Source: Rotaria sordida (taxonomy: Eukaryota > Rotifera > Eurotatoria > Philodinida > Philodinidae). From it: DNA of 64,000 nucleotides. The stretch lies in NCBI GenBank assembly GCA_905250125.1, contig CAJNOL010000580.1, positions 57,596 to 121,595 on the forward strand. The letters run 5' to 3'. A program made the translations under genes and the position numbers. Under the pieces are notes generated by a model. The model ran no database searches. It saw nothing but the letters and a program-made list of their open reading frames with translations, and had not been told where the DNA came from. Numbering within the stretch: the first letter of the stretch is position 1; each line of letters opens with the position of its first letter. This document shows, in pieces, positions 25,180 through 37,423 of this stretch.

Positions 25180-26090
25180 AAAGATTTTTATTCTGTTGGT
25201 GCTATTATTCCGATCTTGATTAGAGCTTCATGTATAATTAAGGATGATGATTGATTATCATCTGCTGCTAATTCTACTAAATCAAAATCAAATTGAAAGA
25301 GTTGATCAGAAGAAGGTCTCGTAAACTATTGATTTATCTTTAATCTATGTTAGTTCTTATCATAATATTGTAGATTTTACAGTTCTATGGGCTTGGTGAT
25401 AATGAATATTCTAGTGAAGTTCATGAAAATTCTATAAAAGATAAATTTAGTTTGGTATGCTAATTTCTATATGAAATATAATTTTAATTATAATATGTTT
25501 GATTATCATCAATCAGTTGATATAAAAGTTGACCTTGAACCTAATGATCATGTTGATAATCAAGAAAATAGAAACTAATCGGGTTAAAATGAACAATCTG
25601 GTGAAATGCCCTATGGTTAACAGAATTTAATTATAATTGAATAGACTTTATCCATTCTGATTACATATTGACTAATAATAGTATAAGAAAAATGTTTGAA
25701 CAATATCCAAATGGTGATATTAATATTTGTTCTCGTATTTATTGTGACCGTCAAACAATGTTATCGGTAGGAGACAGAACAAAAAAAAACAGTTTTTTTT
25801 CTTCTTTTTTCATGAATATTTATTAATAAGAGATTGTCTTATCCGAAGTTACTGGTGAAGCCATAGTTAAAATCTATTATTGAAAATGAATGAATGAATG
25901 ATTGTCAACGAAAACTTCTCGAAATAATCATATGAATGTTGGATATTTTAGTATAGATTTTGCTGATATGTTATTTATGATATTGATTGAAAATATCAGC
26001 CCAAGCGGTCAAGATATCAATTTGATAGTTGACGTAATAGGTTTAAAACTGATTTAATGGCTGAAACTAATGGTAGTAGAATAGATAATA
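25180..26090. pseudogene. Broken coding fragments, family unknown
   Basis: Several short stretches read like host protein but do not connect. The minus strand at about 25320-25190 gives DQLFQFDFDLVELAADDN and then IIHEALIKIGIIAPTE before a stop. The plus strand gives YGLGDNEYSSEVHENSIKDK near 25390-25450, VDIKVDLEPNDHVDNQENRN near 25515-25575 and KMFEQYPNGDINICSRIY near 25690-25750. Stops and frame changes separate them. They may be remnants of more than one gene, and I recognise no family. Confidence 0.35.
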
Positions 26091-26222
26091 AAAAATAAGA
26101 AAATAGAAGTTAAACAATAACGAAATAAACGAGAAGATAAGTTGAAGACTAAGAATAATAATAAATTTTTGGAATTTTTCCTAAAAAAAAGTAATAAATT
26201 AAGGAGATAGTTTTAAAATGTT

Positions 26223-27018
26223 TTATGGTGAATAGTTACAATCATGTGAAAGTGGTCGTTTCAATGACTGACGAAGAATTTTAATTTTTTCTCGAGCTTC
26301 ATGTGCTTCATCTTTTTTTTGTTTAGCTTCATCTTCTTTTTGTTTAGCTTCATCTTTTTTTTGTTTAGCTTCATCTTCTTTTTGTTTGGCTTCGTTTTCA
26401 AGACGTTCAATTTCTAAACAAATGCACAATGATATATAATATAGTTAAAATCTCTAATTGAACCTTTTTCTATATATTCTTCTTTCAAATTGTCGAGTTT
26501 TTGTTTAAGTTGTTCATTTAATTGTTGTTGATTGGTAACATATATGTTTCCAATTTGTTCTGCCAGTTGATGAACTGTATCGTTATTAGTCATCAGGATC
26601 CTTGAAGATAAACTTTTCGTTTATATTTCTGCTTTAAAAAATTCTATTAACTTACTCAATATCTTCTTTTTCTTTTGTATAGCTGTTTAAAAATGGATAA
26701 GGCTTGATAATTAGTGGACCGTTCCACAGTTCACTTCTATGAAAAAAAAACACAAGATAGTGTTATTTTGCCAATTAATATAAAATAAAATTTTTCATAC
26801 TGCAGAAAAATATAACGATGTTGCTCTTGTAAATCAAGTCATTTTTGTTTCAATCGTGAATCTTCAAAGGCAAGAAAGGCAATACCAAACGAGTGATCTG
26901 ATATATCTAATGGTATTTCAACTTCTTTTACAGTTGTTTCAAATAAAGATTCAAATACATCTTTGAGTTGCTTTGGTTTAATGAATGTTGGTAAGTTGAA
27001 TATCGTTATTGTATTCTA
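26223..27018 (-). pseudogene. RRM-like plus coiled-coil protein, disrupted
   Basis: Minus-strand pieces in order. About 27018-26850 reads ITIFNLPTFIKPKQLKDVF followed by FGIAFLAFEDSRLKQK and a TGA, resembling an RNA-recognition motif. An exon at about 26740-26655 reads SELWNGPLIIKPYPFLNSYT, with a GTAAG donor. An exon at about 26625-26465 carries EKFIFKDPDD then, one frame over, VHQLAEQIGNIYVTNQQQ. A final exon ends at 26223 with four tandem heptads of the type EAKQK(E/K)D, a charged single-helix or coiled coil. One in-frame stop and one frameshift argue for a pseudogene. A sequencing error or a missed micro-intron could rescue either one. Confidence 0.5.
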
Positions 27019-27019
27019 A

Positions 27020-30000
27020 ATAATGATTATACATAGAAAAATGAAATTTGTTTTTGTTGACGGAGGAGATATATAAGTTTATTGATTTTGCTCCTTCGAA
27101 TATATCTCGATTAAATTTAATTAATAAGAGAATCACCATTGAAGTATGTCATCATTCTTTACAAGTTTATTTTCTCTTTTTGTTAATAATGATTAAATTT
27201 TTTTCACACATTGCGTCACCTTGAAATATCGAAAAATTTATTTCTTTCTCGATCTACTTAAGATGATTAGAGTTCCATAGGATTAACTATGTTGATTACA
27301 AATATCATTTTTTTTCTTTAAAACTAATTCAATAATAAGAAATCTTGAAAACACTATGGAAACTTATCAATCAAGTTTTCTCGTGAAAGTATACTAACAG
27401 TAGAAACTTGTCTCGTCGAAAATCGATTTATTTCATCTAGAATATCTTGTTTGAGAAGATATAAATATGTAATAGATACTGATTTTCTTCTATAAAAAAA
27501 TCTATGTCAAAGGCAGAACGTTGACGAAGAGGATCATTGTTTATTCGAGCAACTGTTCAGCTCCACACTGGCAATCTTTTTCAAGGATCATGTTTTTCTT
27601 TCTCTTACAAAATCTTTTGAACGAACGATTGAAAAGTTTTTGAGTGAGATGTCTGTTCATTTTTCATCCTCTAGAAATAATTTTTCGACTTATCAAAAAT
27701 AATTAGTTAAGACCGAAATTTACCGTTCTTTTTCAATATAGGCTTAGAATATTTCTTTTCTTTCCTTCAAAATCAGTCAAATTATCTTGAAGAATTAAAA
27801 AAAAAATTTCAAGAGAAACTTTTTCGTACATTTTTGTACTTTTAGTTACAATCGACAACTAAAACTTGAGATCTTTATTTATATATGAACTAGTAGATCC
27901 GGATGATATCCAAAAAAATCTTCTATTTCAAATTTATTTTCTGTCCGTTTCATTAAACAAGTTAATTTTTTATCTTGATAAAAATTCATTTTTTAAAAAT
28001 CGATTTTTCTCTATAAATCATTATGCGTCGAAAGAAGTTCTTAAGATATGTTTCTAGTCACACATTGAGTTAAACCTCCAGCTTAGCTCAATATGAGGTT
28101 TTTTCGACAAATATCTACTCTAGAAAACGACAGACTTTGAACACTAGAACTCGTCGAGTTCCATTCGAACTAAGAAGCATGTATCTCCGGATTCGCTTCT
28201 AAAAATCTATTCGATCATCATTAAAAAGAATCTTTGAGAATGGTTGAATAAAAATAGGCATCGGATATCTATATCCGTATTTGAAAAGAGCATCGAACCT
28301 TTGCTAAACATTAGTTTCAAATGTTGAGAAATGCAATGTCGGTGGATGAGAATAAATAAAAAACTTTCTCAATAGATGAGAGTTTTTTCAATGTTAAATT
28401 ATAAGTCCTAGAATATTATAAAACAATTATCTTTATTGGATTTTCTTTCCTTTAAAAAGATCTATTAGTTCTACTAAATAACGTCTCTTTTAAACGTTTT
28501 CGTTCATTAAAAATCTAGATAGTTTTTCGCGTCCAGAATAAAAGATTATTAAAAAAATTTGTCACTGCTAGAGATCTCTAGGTTAGAAAAACTTTTCAGT
28601 GATTAGTCTGTTCTCTACGTGTTCTAAGAGTTAGTCTTAACATACCCTGGAACCTTTTTTCGTAACCTATGTTCTACTCTGTCGTTGAAGAAAGTTTTTC
28701 GAAAGTTAATTAAAAATATCTTCAACTGTATGTTGTTTTCCATTCAACTTTATCTAATAGAGTGAAGAGAAAATAATTATTTAGAGTAGAAATAAATTAT
28801 GGATTTTTCTTTCTTCAAAATGAGTATTCTCTATTAAGGTACATCGATATCTGATCGAACGAGTTTTACTTTAAATAGATCTGATCATGTCAATATATAA
28901 TAACTGACAAATTTCATTCGATAATGTAACTCAAACGTAGTTCATTTAATTGAATGAGATTTTTACAAATTCCCTAAAACTAAACTCTTATGAAAGGTTA
29001 TCGCCTTAATCAAACAAATTGATAAGAGTGATATTGTTTTGTTTATCTATCTCATCAATAATCAATAGTCAATAGCTCTCTTCAATATTTCCTACATATG
29101 TCAATGAATATTTTCCTTTATCGTACTTTAGAATTGTTCGATGTTCTAAATTTTTCAAGTTTTAGATGGAGATTGTAAAGAGCATATCTAAAAGTATGAT
29201 ATTCTATATTGAGAGAGAGAGAGAGAGAGAGAATAGTCAAATAATATATCATATATTATTTAGAATTAATTCGAATAGAATTATACCTATTGAATTTTAT
29301 TCACTTCTTATTCATCTTTTAAATGATCAATTCGAAATTTTCCAAACGAAATTTCTATGATGGTTTAATAGTTCATGGATTTATCTATATTGTTCTCCAA
29401 AATCTGTCTATATGATCACTTTGTCTTGCAGGACTTTGATCAGGAGAATTAAACTCGCCGGCTTCGTCACTAATTAATGGACAGAAAAAGAATATTAAAT
29501 ATCTAACATATATAAATAGCTGCTCAAAGAAAAATAATATCTAGATTAAAAAAAAATCTATATTTGGGGAAGGTAACTCATATTTTAGTTGACTTGCAAA
29601 TCTTTCTTATCATCTGAATAATTTTAGAAAAAAAAAATCTTGAGATATTTCTAATCAACATAGGTTAATCGTATCAAACTAGAACGAATCGAATTAGATG
29701 ACAATGAAATAATTGAGGCTATATTCGGAAGAGATTCAAGAGAAAAATAGTTCAATTGTAATAACATACGAGAAAACAAACTTATCAAATCTGATCATAT
29801 TTCAATTCTGATTCTCATTAGAATAAAATTATATTCAGATTTATTATCATACGAAATCTCTTATGGAAGACAATTCATGCCAAAGAATACTTACGGATTT
29901 ATATGACTCCGTTTTATGATGTGCCAATTTTCCAGGCGGAGCGTCTGACCTGAAATTGAGCAAAAAAAAAACGTTTTTATTTCGTCTTATTAATCGAAGA

Positions 30001-30095
30001 TTTATTTTGATCAGATCATTTTAATAATATAAAACAAAGGAATTATTCTTCTACTTACATTGTTAACAATTTATTATATCTAAGGAGTCAATACA
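27020..30095. other. Intergenic sequence with a (GA)n microsatellite
   Basis: No supported gene. A GA dinucleotide microsatellite lies at about 29211-29231. Short open frames here (for example around 27866 and 29166) lack protein-like composition. Confidence 0.5.
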
Positions 30096-30101
30096 CACAC
30101 A

Positions 30102-30254
30102 CACTAGAAAAACACAGATCCATTAAGTTAAACTTGAATTAAATTATGTCATTGGTTAATTGAGAGTTAAATTGCCTCTAAAAGATGATTTAACTCCTAA
30201 TACACCAATCACATAACTTAATTCAACTTTAACTTAATGGACTTTTTTCTAGTG
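30102..30254. mobile_element. MITE-like palindrome, ~153 bp
   Basis: The ends are CACTAGAAAAA and its complement, and inner arms (CCATTAAGTTAAA with a TTGAATTAA match) continue the pairing for about 70 bp each. An AC/GT dinucleotide run flanks each end, which hides the target-site duplication. The CACTA start is suggestive of that superfamily but not proof. Confidence 0.6.
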
Positions 30255-30259
30255 TGTGT

Positions 30260-31805
30260 CTTTACTCCTAACAATACCAGAAAACAAAAGAAGAATCGTC
30301 ACCATTGTTATCATGTTTCTATTGGCTCAATGGGAAAAACTAATGTCAGGAGAATATAGACGGCGTTCATCATCGTAATAAACAACTTTGACGATAGTCC
30401 ATTCTATCTTTCACTATTTAACATCAGTTTTGATTAACACAACTCGATAGAGTATTTATTTATTCTTCAATTCAACAGATTTTTTTTACCTTTTGAAACA
30501 GGCTAGTGCAACGTCCATAGATCTCTTTATCATCTTATATCCTTGTTCGTTAGTCACCATTAAACGATATATTATTGAATAAAAAATCTCCTCTACTATT
30601 CATTGAATAGATCATTCTCTCGTTGAGAAATCATTTCTGATAATCAGAATATCTTCTACCTAGTCATTATCCTTCCCAAGCCTCCATTCGACTTTTCAAA
30701 ATATTTTACTCATATTAACAGATTTCATAGCTAGTTTACTTTCCTAATTCTATGATCATTTCCTGCTCTATTTCATTTTAATTGGAAATCCTCATGTTTT
30801 TTTGACTGATATATATAGGAAGACGATTTTATGTAAGATATTTATAATGCATCGTAGATTTGTCAATGTTCTATTATAATGATTTCTATAAGACTATTTC
30901 TAGGATATATCTTGACTAAAGAAGAAGAAACCCGATATTGACTATGTAGTTGAGTTAGATATAAATTGAAGAGATTGATTTATATTTTAATTCGAGTTAG
31001 ACAAATTCTAAGTTCGAACCTGAATTCTAGTGATAACTAATTATATATAATTACCAAGAAAATAAAAATCAGATTAAAACTTTTCTATAGAATCAATATT
31101 AAATAAGATGCTCCTTTTTATTTCTGGTCTACTGATTATTGATAATCAGTAAAAATATATTTGAATAAACTTTAAATTTATCTTTGAAATTTAATTCTAT
31201 TATGAATAAATGAAATTTTTTATTTGTACAAGTTTACCTATTATCCTTAATAAGAGATCATTTATTTTACCTTAAATAAACTCGTTCTCAGAATATTTAT
31301 TCTTTTTTTTTTTTTTTTTAATTTTTTTTTTAAATCTATTCGTTCCTTATCTTCTATTTGTGTCACTTTCTACCAATAGAGAACATAAAAACTATTCGAA
31401 TAGAATTAGTACTCATCGAAGTATATATATATATATATCAACCGATTCCATCACTGATATTCTCTCATAATCAACATTCAATCCTGATTATATTCTTCAA
31501 TAAATATTTTTTTTAAAAATATATTCATTTTCACCTTTTAATTATAAAGGTAAATTTAATTAAAAAAGAAAAACAATATTTAAATTGTTGATTTATTTTA
31601 AGTAGGATGTGGCGCACTTTTATTTCATTGGTCGATACTATTCGAAGGGTTGAAACAAAGATAATCTCAATCTCAATGATTCTATCCTAGGTTATAAAAC
31701 ATTTCTTTTTTGACTTGTAAGGTACCAATTAATTGAATATATGTTTTATCTAATAAATAGATCTCCACACTATTATATTCTCATATAAATCGAAATAATT
31801 AGGGA
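30260..31805. other. AT-rich intergenic sequence
   Basis: No supported gene. A long poly-T tract sits at about 31303-31333 and a TA run at about 31424-31438. Confidence 0.5.
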
Positions 31806-31807
31806 AA

Positions 31808-32274
31808 ATATACTTTTGATCATTAAAAAAAGATACAATTGATCACCAGATTTTTTTGTTGCGAAATGATCACCAAAAAAAAAATACATTTGATCACCAA
31901 ACTAATTAGCGCGCAGTGAGCGACAGCGAGTTACTGTTATGAGTTATGGATAATAGACTTATGACAGATCATATACTTATCGTAAATGTTGATTGATCAA
32001 TTAAACAAGCTTAAATAAAAAAGGATAATCTTATCCGATCTGACATACATGTAAAAGTCGAATAGTCGTTACGACTATTCATTCGACTTTACGACTATTC
32101 AAAAAGTTCGCACGGCATTATTACCATGATTTATTATTAACATTAGCTGATTTTTTTGTGTCAGTTTTATGTGGAATATTTTCGTTAGAGTATGTGATTG
32201 CTAGTCATGTGCTATCTACTTATTCATAATGAATTTAGTGATGATTTGTATATTTTTTTGGTGATCAAAAATAT
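31808..32274. mobile_element. MITE-like element with GATCACCA ends and central hairpin
   Basis: The terminal ~38 bp are imperfect inverted repeats built on TTTTGATCA, and the motif TGATCACCA recurs three times in the first 100 bp. Near the centre a hairpin (about 32053-32090) uses AAAGTCGAATAGTCG and its complement. The element contains no open frame. Exact ends are uncertain. Confidence 0.45.
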
Positions 32275-32514
32275 TCATACCCAAATAATTATCTCTTCAA
32301 TTAGATATAAACAAAGTCATCTGAGAGAAAAAAAAAGGAAACTCTTTTCAACATATATATTATTTATTTAATATAATTCTATGAAATCTTCATCACATTG
32401 ACAACTTTAATATTGAAATGTTGAAAATTGTCGAATACCTTCGGAATTAAATTATTTTCTTCATTCAATTATTCCGAAAATCTTTTTTCATTTATTCATA
32501 TAGAATATTTTTTA

Positions 32515-32652
32515 GCGAATCATTCAAACAAATATAATCATCATGTTAACGAACAATCTGATCGAGCATCATCATCACATTGTAATGCTAATTTAATAAA
32601 AAATCATTTAAATAAAAGAATATCACCATCAAAAACAACGAATCGAACATAA
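32515..32652 (+). CDS. Possible terminal exon of an unidentified gene
   Basis: After a pyrimidine-rich acceptor (ATATTTTTTAG) the frame reads NHSNKYNHHVNEQSDRASSS onward to KRISPSKTTNRT and a stop. Codon use is like the host genes. No upstream exon was identified; a MITE-like element lies just 5', so this may be a gene fragment left by rearrangement. Confidence 0.25.
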   Translation, partial: ANHSNKYNHHVNEQSDRASSSHCNANLIKNHLNKRISPSKTTNRT

Positions 32653-32664
32653 CAGTTAATATAT

Positions 32665-33666
32665 CACTCTAAAAAATCAAGACTTGAGAAGTGTCTAGGC
32701 AAGACGGTTCGTGCGCTAATACAAGACACTTCGACTTCATTCTTATTGGCTTAGATATCTTTCGTTGAGACGGTTCAAGTGTCAACGGATGACCGATTCT
32801 AGACACTGATGCGTCTTACTCGTATTTCGTTGGGTGTTTTTCACCAATGAAAGGAAGTGTCTTATGTCCATTTTTCAAAGACGTTATAGCCGACTTACTA
32901 GCTACTTAACGTGAAAATGAGTGTATTTCAATATAAATAATACGCATTAACAAAATATTTTGAATAAATAATTTTTTTAATTTTTTTTCTTTAAATTTTT
33001 TATTCTGTTAAAATTTAACTTTACATGTTTTACAGCAATTTCTTTTTTTTTTACTTTCAATTATTTGTAAAACATGTAAAGTTAAATTTTAACAAAATTA
33101 AAAATTTAAAGAAGAAAAATTAAAAAATTATTTATTCAAAATATTTTGTTAATACGTATTATTTATATTGAAATACATTCATTCTCACAATAAGTGACTC
33201 GTTAATCGGGTACAACGTCAAAAAAAATTTGAAATTCTAACTTTACGACAGCATAGAAGTTTATTACCATAATATAATCTAGAAATAAAAAGAAACAGTA
33301 CCACTTTAACTGAAATTATCAATTAGAAAAAAAATAGTATTATTCTTCGAAAATGACATTTATCAAAAATTTATCTTAATAAAAGAAAATAGAAAGAATA
33401 AAAAAAAATTATCATCTCGAAAAACCCTTATGCTTGACGACTTGTCTTGATTTAAGAATTCGATAAACGTTATTGATTACGTTGAAGTGAGAAATAAATA
33501 AAATGAAATAGCGACAACTAAGTTAAAGAATAAGATGTTTCACTGTGAATGTGTTCAAGTGTCTAACACATAAGACACTTTAGTGTCTATTACTACCAAG
33601 TGTCTAAGAACTAAGACGCGTCGCATATCTAAGCTAGACGATAGACGGATGGGATTTTTTAGAATG
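32665..33666. mobile_element. 1.0 kb non-autonomous element with clustered AAGTGTCT motifs and a hairpin core
   Basis: The ends CACTCTAAAAAATC and (complement) CATTCTAAAAAATC form a 13/14 TIR. The motif AAGTGTCT or its complement AGACACTT recurs several times in both subterminal regions. The core (32917-33045 with 33060-33190) is a near-perfect inverted repeat of ~130 bp arms containing CATGTAAAGTTAAATTTTAA. The flanks are TATAT-rich, so the target duplication is ambiguous. Subterminal motif clusters are a feature of hAT, CACTA and Mutator elements, where transposase binds them. No coding sequence is present. Confidence 0.65.
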
Positions 33667-34066
33667 TATATATCATTAATAATACCATTTATATTGATCG
33701 ATTTTCTAAATAAAATAAATTTTTTATTTTTTTGTCGGAAGTAATAAATCTATATGAATATATATTAAAAAAGTAATCAATTTATATAAAGATTTTCGAA
33801 TATAAGATTATTTTGATATATTTTAGTAAGACTGTATTAAAGCGACATCTTTTTATATATTTTATCGAAATAAAATCAATAAATATAATAAGAAAAAAAT
33901 GATAAAAAAAAAAAACACGAAATAAAGATCTCGAAGGAAAAAAATCTTATAAATAATCGAATGAATAATTAATCTATTATGTTTGGTGATTCAAATCCTG
34001 CGAATAAATATATATTTATATATATTTAGATAATAATTGAGTTGATTTAATTTAAATAAAAGTGAA

Positions 34067-34555
34067 ATGTATATATATATTGTTCGTCATGGTGAAAGTA
34101 CATATAATGCTAATCCATTAGATGATACAATTGATTGTCCATTAACATCAAATGGAATTGAACAATCAATTAAATTAAATTCTTCATCATATCCTAATTA
34201 TTATTCTTTAATTGTTAGTTCACCTTTACGTCGTTGTCTTGATACAATTAAATTATCAAATATAAGTTGTGATCATTTTGAAATAAATAATTTATTTCGA
34301 GAAATTTATGGAGGTTGTAAATCAGATCTTTTATATGATAATGAAACAATTTCAATTGAAGATGATCAACAAATAAAACAAAGAATTCAATTGATAAATT
34401 ATTATTTATTAGAAAAAAAACAATCAAATATTTCAAATATATTAATAGTAACACATGCAGATTTAATTTGGAATTTAACTTCTTATCAGATAAATGGAGA
34501 AACTTTTGGAACTTGGTTAAATAATGCAGAAATTTTTCATTGGAAACAAATTTGA
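34067..34555 (+). CDS. Histidine phosphatase (phosphoglycerate mutase-like) family protein
   Basis: An intronless, complete 162-residue open frame starting at ATG 34067. The N-terminus has the catalytic RHGES (residues 7-11, nucleophile His8). SSPLRRCLDT (51-60) supplies the phosphate-binding Arg, Glu79 in LFREIYGG is the likely proton donor, and VTHADLIWN (128-136) supplies the second His130. All residues needed for the branch-1 histidine phosphatase mechanism are present. It is shorter than cofactor-dependent phosphoglycerate mutase (about 250 aa), so it is more likely a small phosphatase of the SixA/CobC/PGAM-like type, and the substrate cannot be predicted. Codon use matches the neighbours. 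A TATA-rich stretch precedes the start, but no promoter can be singled out. Confidence 0.85.
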   Translation: MYIYIVRHGESTYNANPLDDTIDCPLTSNGIEQSIKLNSSSYPNYYSLIVSSPLRRCLDTIKLSNISCDHFEINNLFREIYGGCKSDLLYDNETISIEDDQQIKQRIQLINYYLLEKKQSNISNILIVTHADLIWNLTSYQINGETFGTWLNNAEIFHWKQI

Positions 34556-37423
34556 TATTCAATTTTCATTTTTGTGAGTTTTTTTTTTATTTCAATTTAT
34601 ATTATTTATATTAGATTTCGAACACTTTTATACAAATAATTAAATATTTATTTTTTTTTGTTAAGAATATTTTACGTAAGCGAACAACAAGTCAGTTTAA
34701 TGAGTATATATAACAATCGACTTTCTTCATCTTTTATTCTAACCTAGGAGTTTTATCAGAGTTATTATCGATTTCTATATATATAAAGAGATGAAAATGT
34801 TGCTAACTATCTATTGATTTCATATGATCTGTTGAGAGAATTTTAAAAGATTAGTTTTATTTGACGCGATTAGATTATCTTATTCTATGATTAATATATC
34901 AATAATATTTTTTATATATAAACAAATCTATTTAGGAATAGATATTTTAATGAAACGTATTTAGAAATATTTAAGGTTAATTATTCGTCGAACAAAAAAC
35001 AACATTGAAAAATCTCGTTAGATAATTAATAAATTTAGTCACGATGAGTATCATCTATATAATATATAAAAACAATATTCAATAAGATCAAATCAATAGA
35101 GATTTATCGTCTATTCCATTGTTGCCTAATTAACAATACTATTCTATAAACTAAACCAAATCATATAAGTTAATTAATTAATTAATGGTTAATGAGAATG
35201 ATTGTATCTAACGTTAAACTATTTTAATGAAAAAAAAAACACAAGATATATCTGTTTGTTAAATGTTTTCTAGGAAAAGACAATTCTAATTGAATAAATA
35301 AACAATTGAAGGAGTATTTTATCGAATATTTAACATAAATAAATAGTCTTGTTATCGATTAATTATTTATTAATTAAAGTAAATATTCCTGGTAGAAATG
35401 TTTAATTAATAAATCTATAAAATATTTGTTTGGTAAAATGAATATTATGTTTTAAAAAATTGTTTTATTATAGAAATATTTATGAAAATGTTAATTTTAA
35501 AAAAAATTATTTAAAATAAATCTTATCTTTTAATGATAAGATTTATTTGAAAATTCTGTTTAATTGTTGTTATATTTTATAGAATATTATTTAATGAAAA
35601 AATCTTATTTATTCGAAATATAAGATTTCAAATAGATTTGGTTTTAATTTAATAAATTATAAATAATCTCTTTAATTCAATATAAATAAATCTTTTGATT
35701 TTTCGTATCTTTAAAAAATAAAATCGTTTATCTTTTTTTTTTTCTTTTATTATATTTAGATAAATATTTATTATTTTAAATCTCAAAGAAATTCTCATTC
35801 AATTGAAATATTTTTAAACAATAAAGAAAAAGAAGAAGAAGAATTTTATTTTCAATAAATATTATTTAGTCAACATTTTATATAATTAGCAAATTTTATT
35901 TTTGACATATTATTTATTCAAAAAAAAAACAGACGATTTATTATTAAACAATGATCGAATCGGATATATAAATATAATAACAATCGATAAATAAAGTTCT
36001 TATCCTTATTTAATTAATAAAATAAATATTCTGTCAGGAAGTTAAATATAATAGTCAATAGAGAAATAATTTATTTGTTAATCAATTAAAATCGATCTCA
36101 ATGTATATCATTTCGATAAAATCTCAATTATAGATGGTGATAAGAAGAATATCGAGAGAAATTGTGTCTTTCTATGATAGTATCGAACTAGTATGATTAA
36201 TTTATACTCAATTTAAATTTCTCAACCAATTTAAATTGATAAAATAAATAATGAATATATCCTAACATATGATAAAAAGTGATAAAATATAATATTTCAA
36301 TTTAGATTAGAATTTAATATAAATCATAGAAGTTTAATCGATTTATAATTGAGTTATTATCCTATTTCTAGTTGAGTTATATTCATTTTTAAATTGAATA
36401 AAAGATAATAAAAACCGGTCTAATCAATAAATCTAAAGATGAGGAAAATATTTGTTTAAATATAATAGATGAGGTTAGGTGAGTTGAGGTCGGTGTGACG
36501 TTGCCCTCTGAGAGTCTCTATTATGTCAATTGTATATATATATTCCTTCATATTGGCCAATCATTATATTATTTATTTATTTATTCTTTTATCTATACGT
36601 TTTATCCATTGTTTTTATCTTTATTATATTTACAAAGTTAAATAAAGATTAGTTTTCGACTTTAGAATTTGTTAGTTAAAATCGATTTTAAAATTGTCAA
36701 AAAGAATTTTTGTTTTGTTTTATAAAAAATGTTAAAATGAGTAATAAAGAGAAGAGTAGATAAGCTTTTCTATTCTAGATAAACAGGTTAAAACTCGACT
36801 ATCGAATAAAATTTAAAAAATGAATGATTCTTTTATTAACTTAAATAAAAATTTTTTCAATTTCTGATTAAATTCTTCTTTATATTAAAATAATATTCGA
36901 TTAGAATAATTAATAGGTTTATTTATGATAATCATAATTATATTAAGATTTGTTTTCGTTTAAAAATTCTTCTATTTATTAGTTAACTTTATTCTTAAAA
37001 AGTCAATTGGATTTTATAGAATAAAATTCGATATAGAAATTTAATAAAATCTTCTTATGTCTTTTTTTTTATTTTTTATTTTAGGTAACAAAGATCGAAC
37101 ACAAGTGTTTTTCTAACGTTATATCGATTTTATTTTAAATTAAAATAAATATTTATATTTAAATAAATAAAATCTAATTAATCTATTCTATCTTTCCTCG
37201 TTTTTTTTTTCTTCTCTCCTTCTATAATTAAGTTTAACCTTAATATTCGAACTCTATTAGCATGAAAAAAAAAACACATACACATAAGATATACTTTATG
37301 GAACGAAAGAAAAAAACATTATATTATTTACTTTCCTCCAAAGAATTGATTATTGAAGGGTTCTCTATTCTTTTTCGTCGTTTCGTTATATTTATATAAT
37401 ATTGAAAAAAAAAGCGAGTGCGC
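34556..37423. other. AT-rich intergenic sequence with a short hairpin
   Basis: No supported gene. A perfect 14 bp stem (35514-35527 with 35535-35548, AAATAAATCTTATC) stands out, and a small GC-richer patch occurs at about 36472-36520 without tRNA or coding features. Confidence 0.5.

Noticed and set aside
36472-36520. Small GC-rich patch, considered as an RNA gene
   Set aside because: No cloverleaf, snRNA or rRNA-like pattern could be made.
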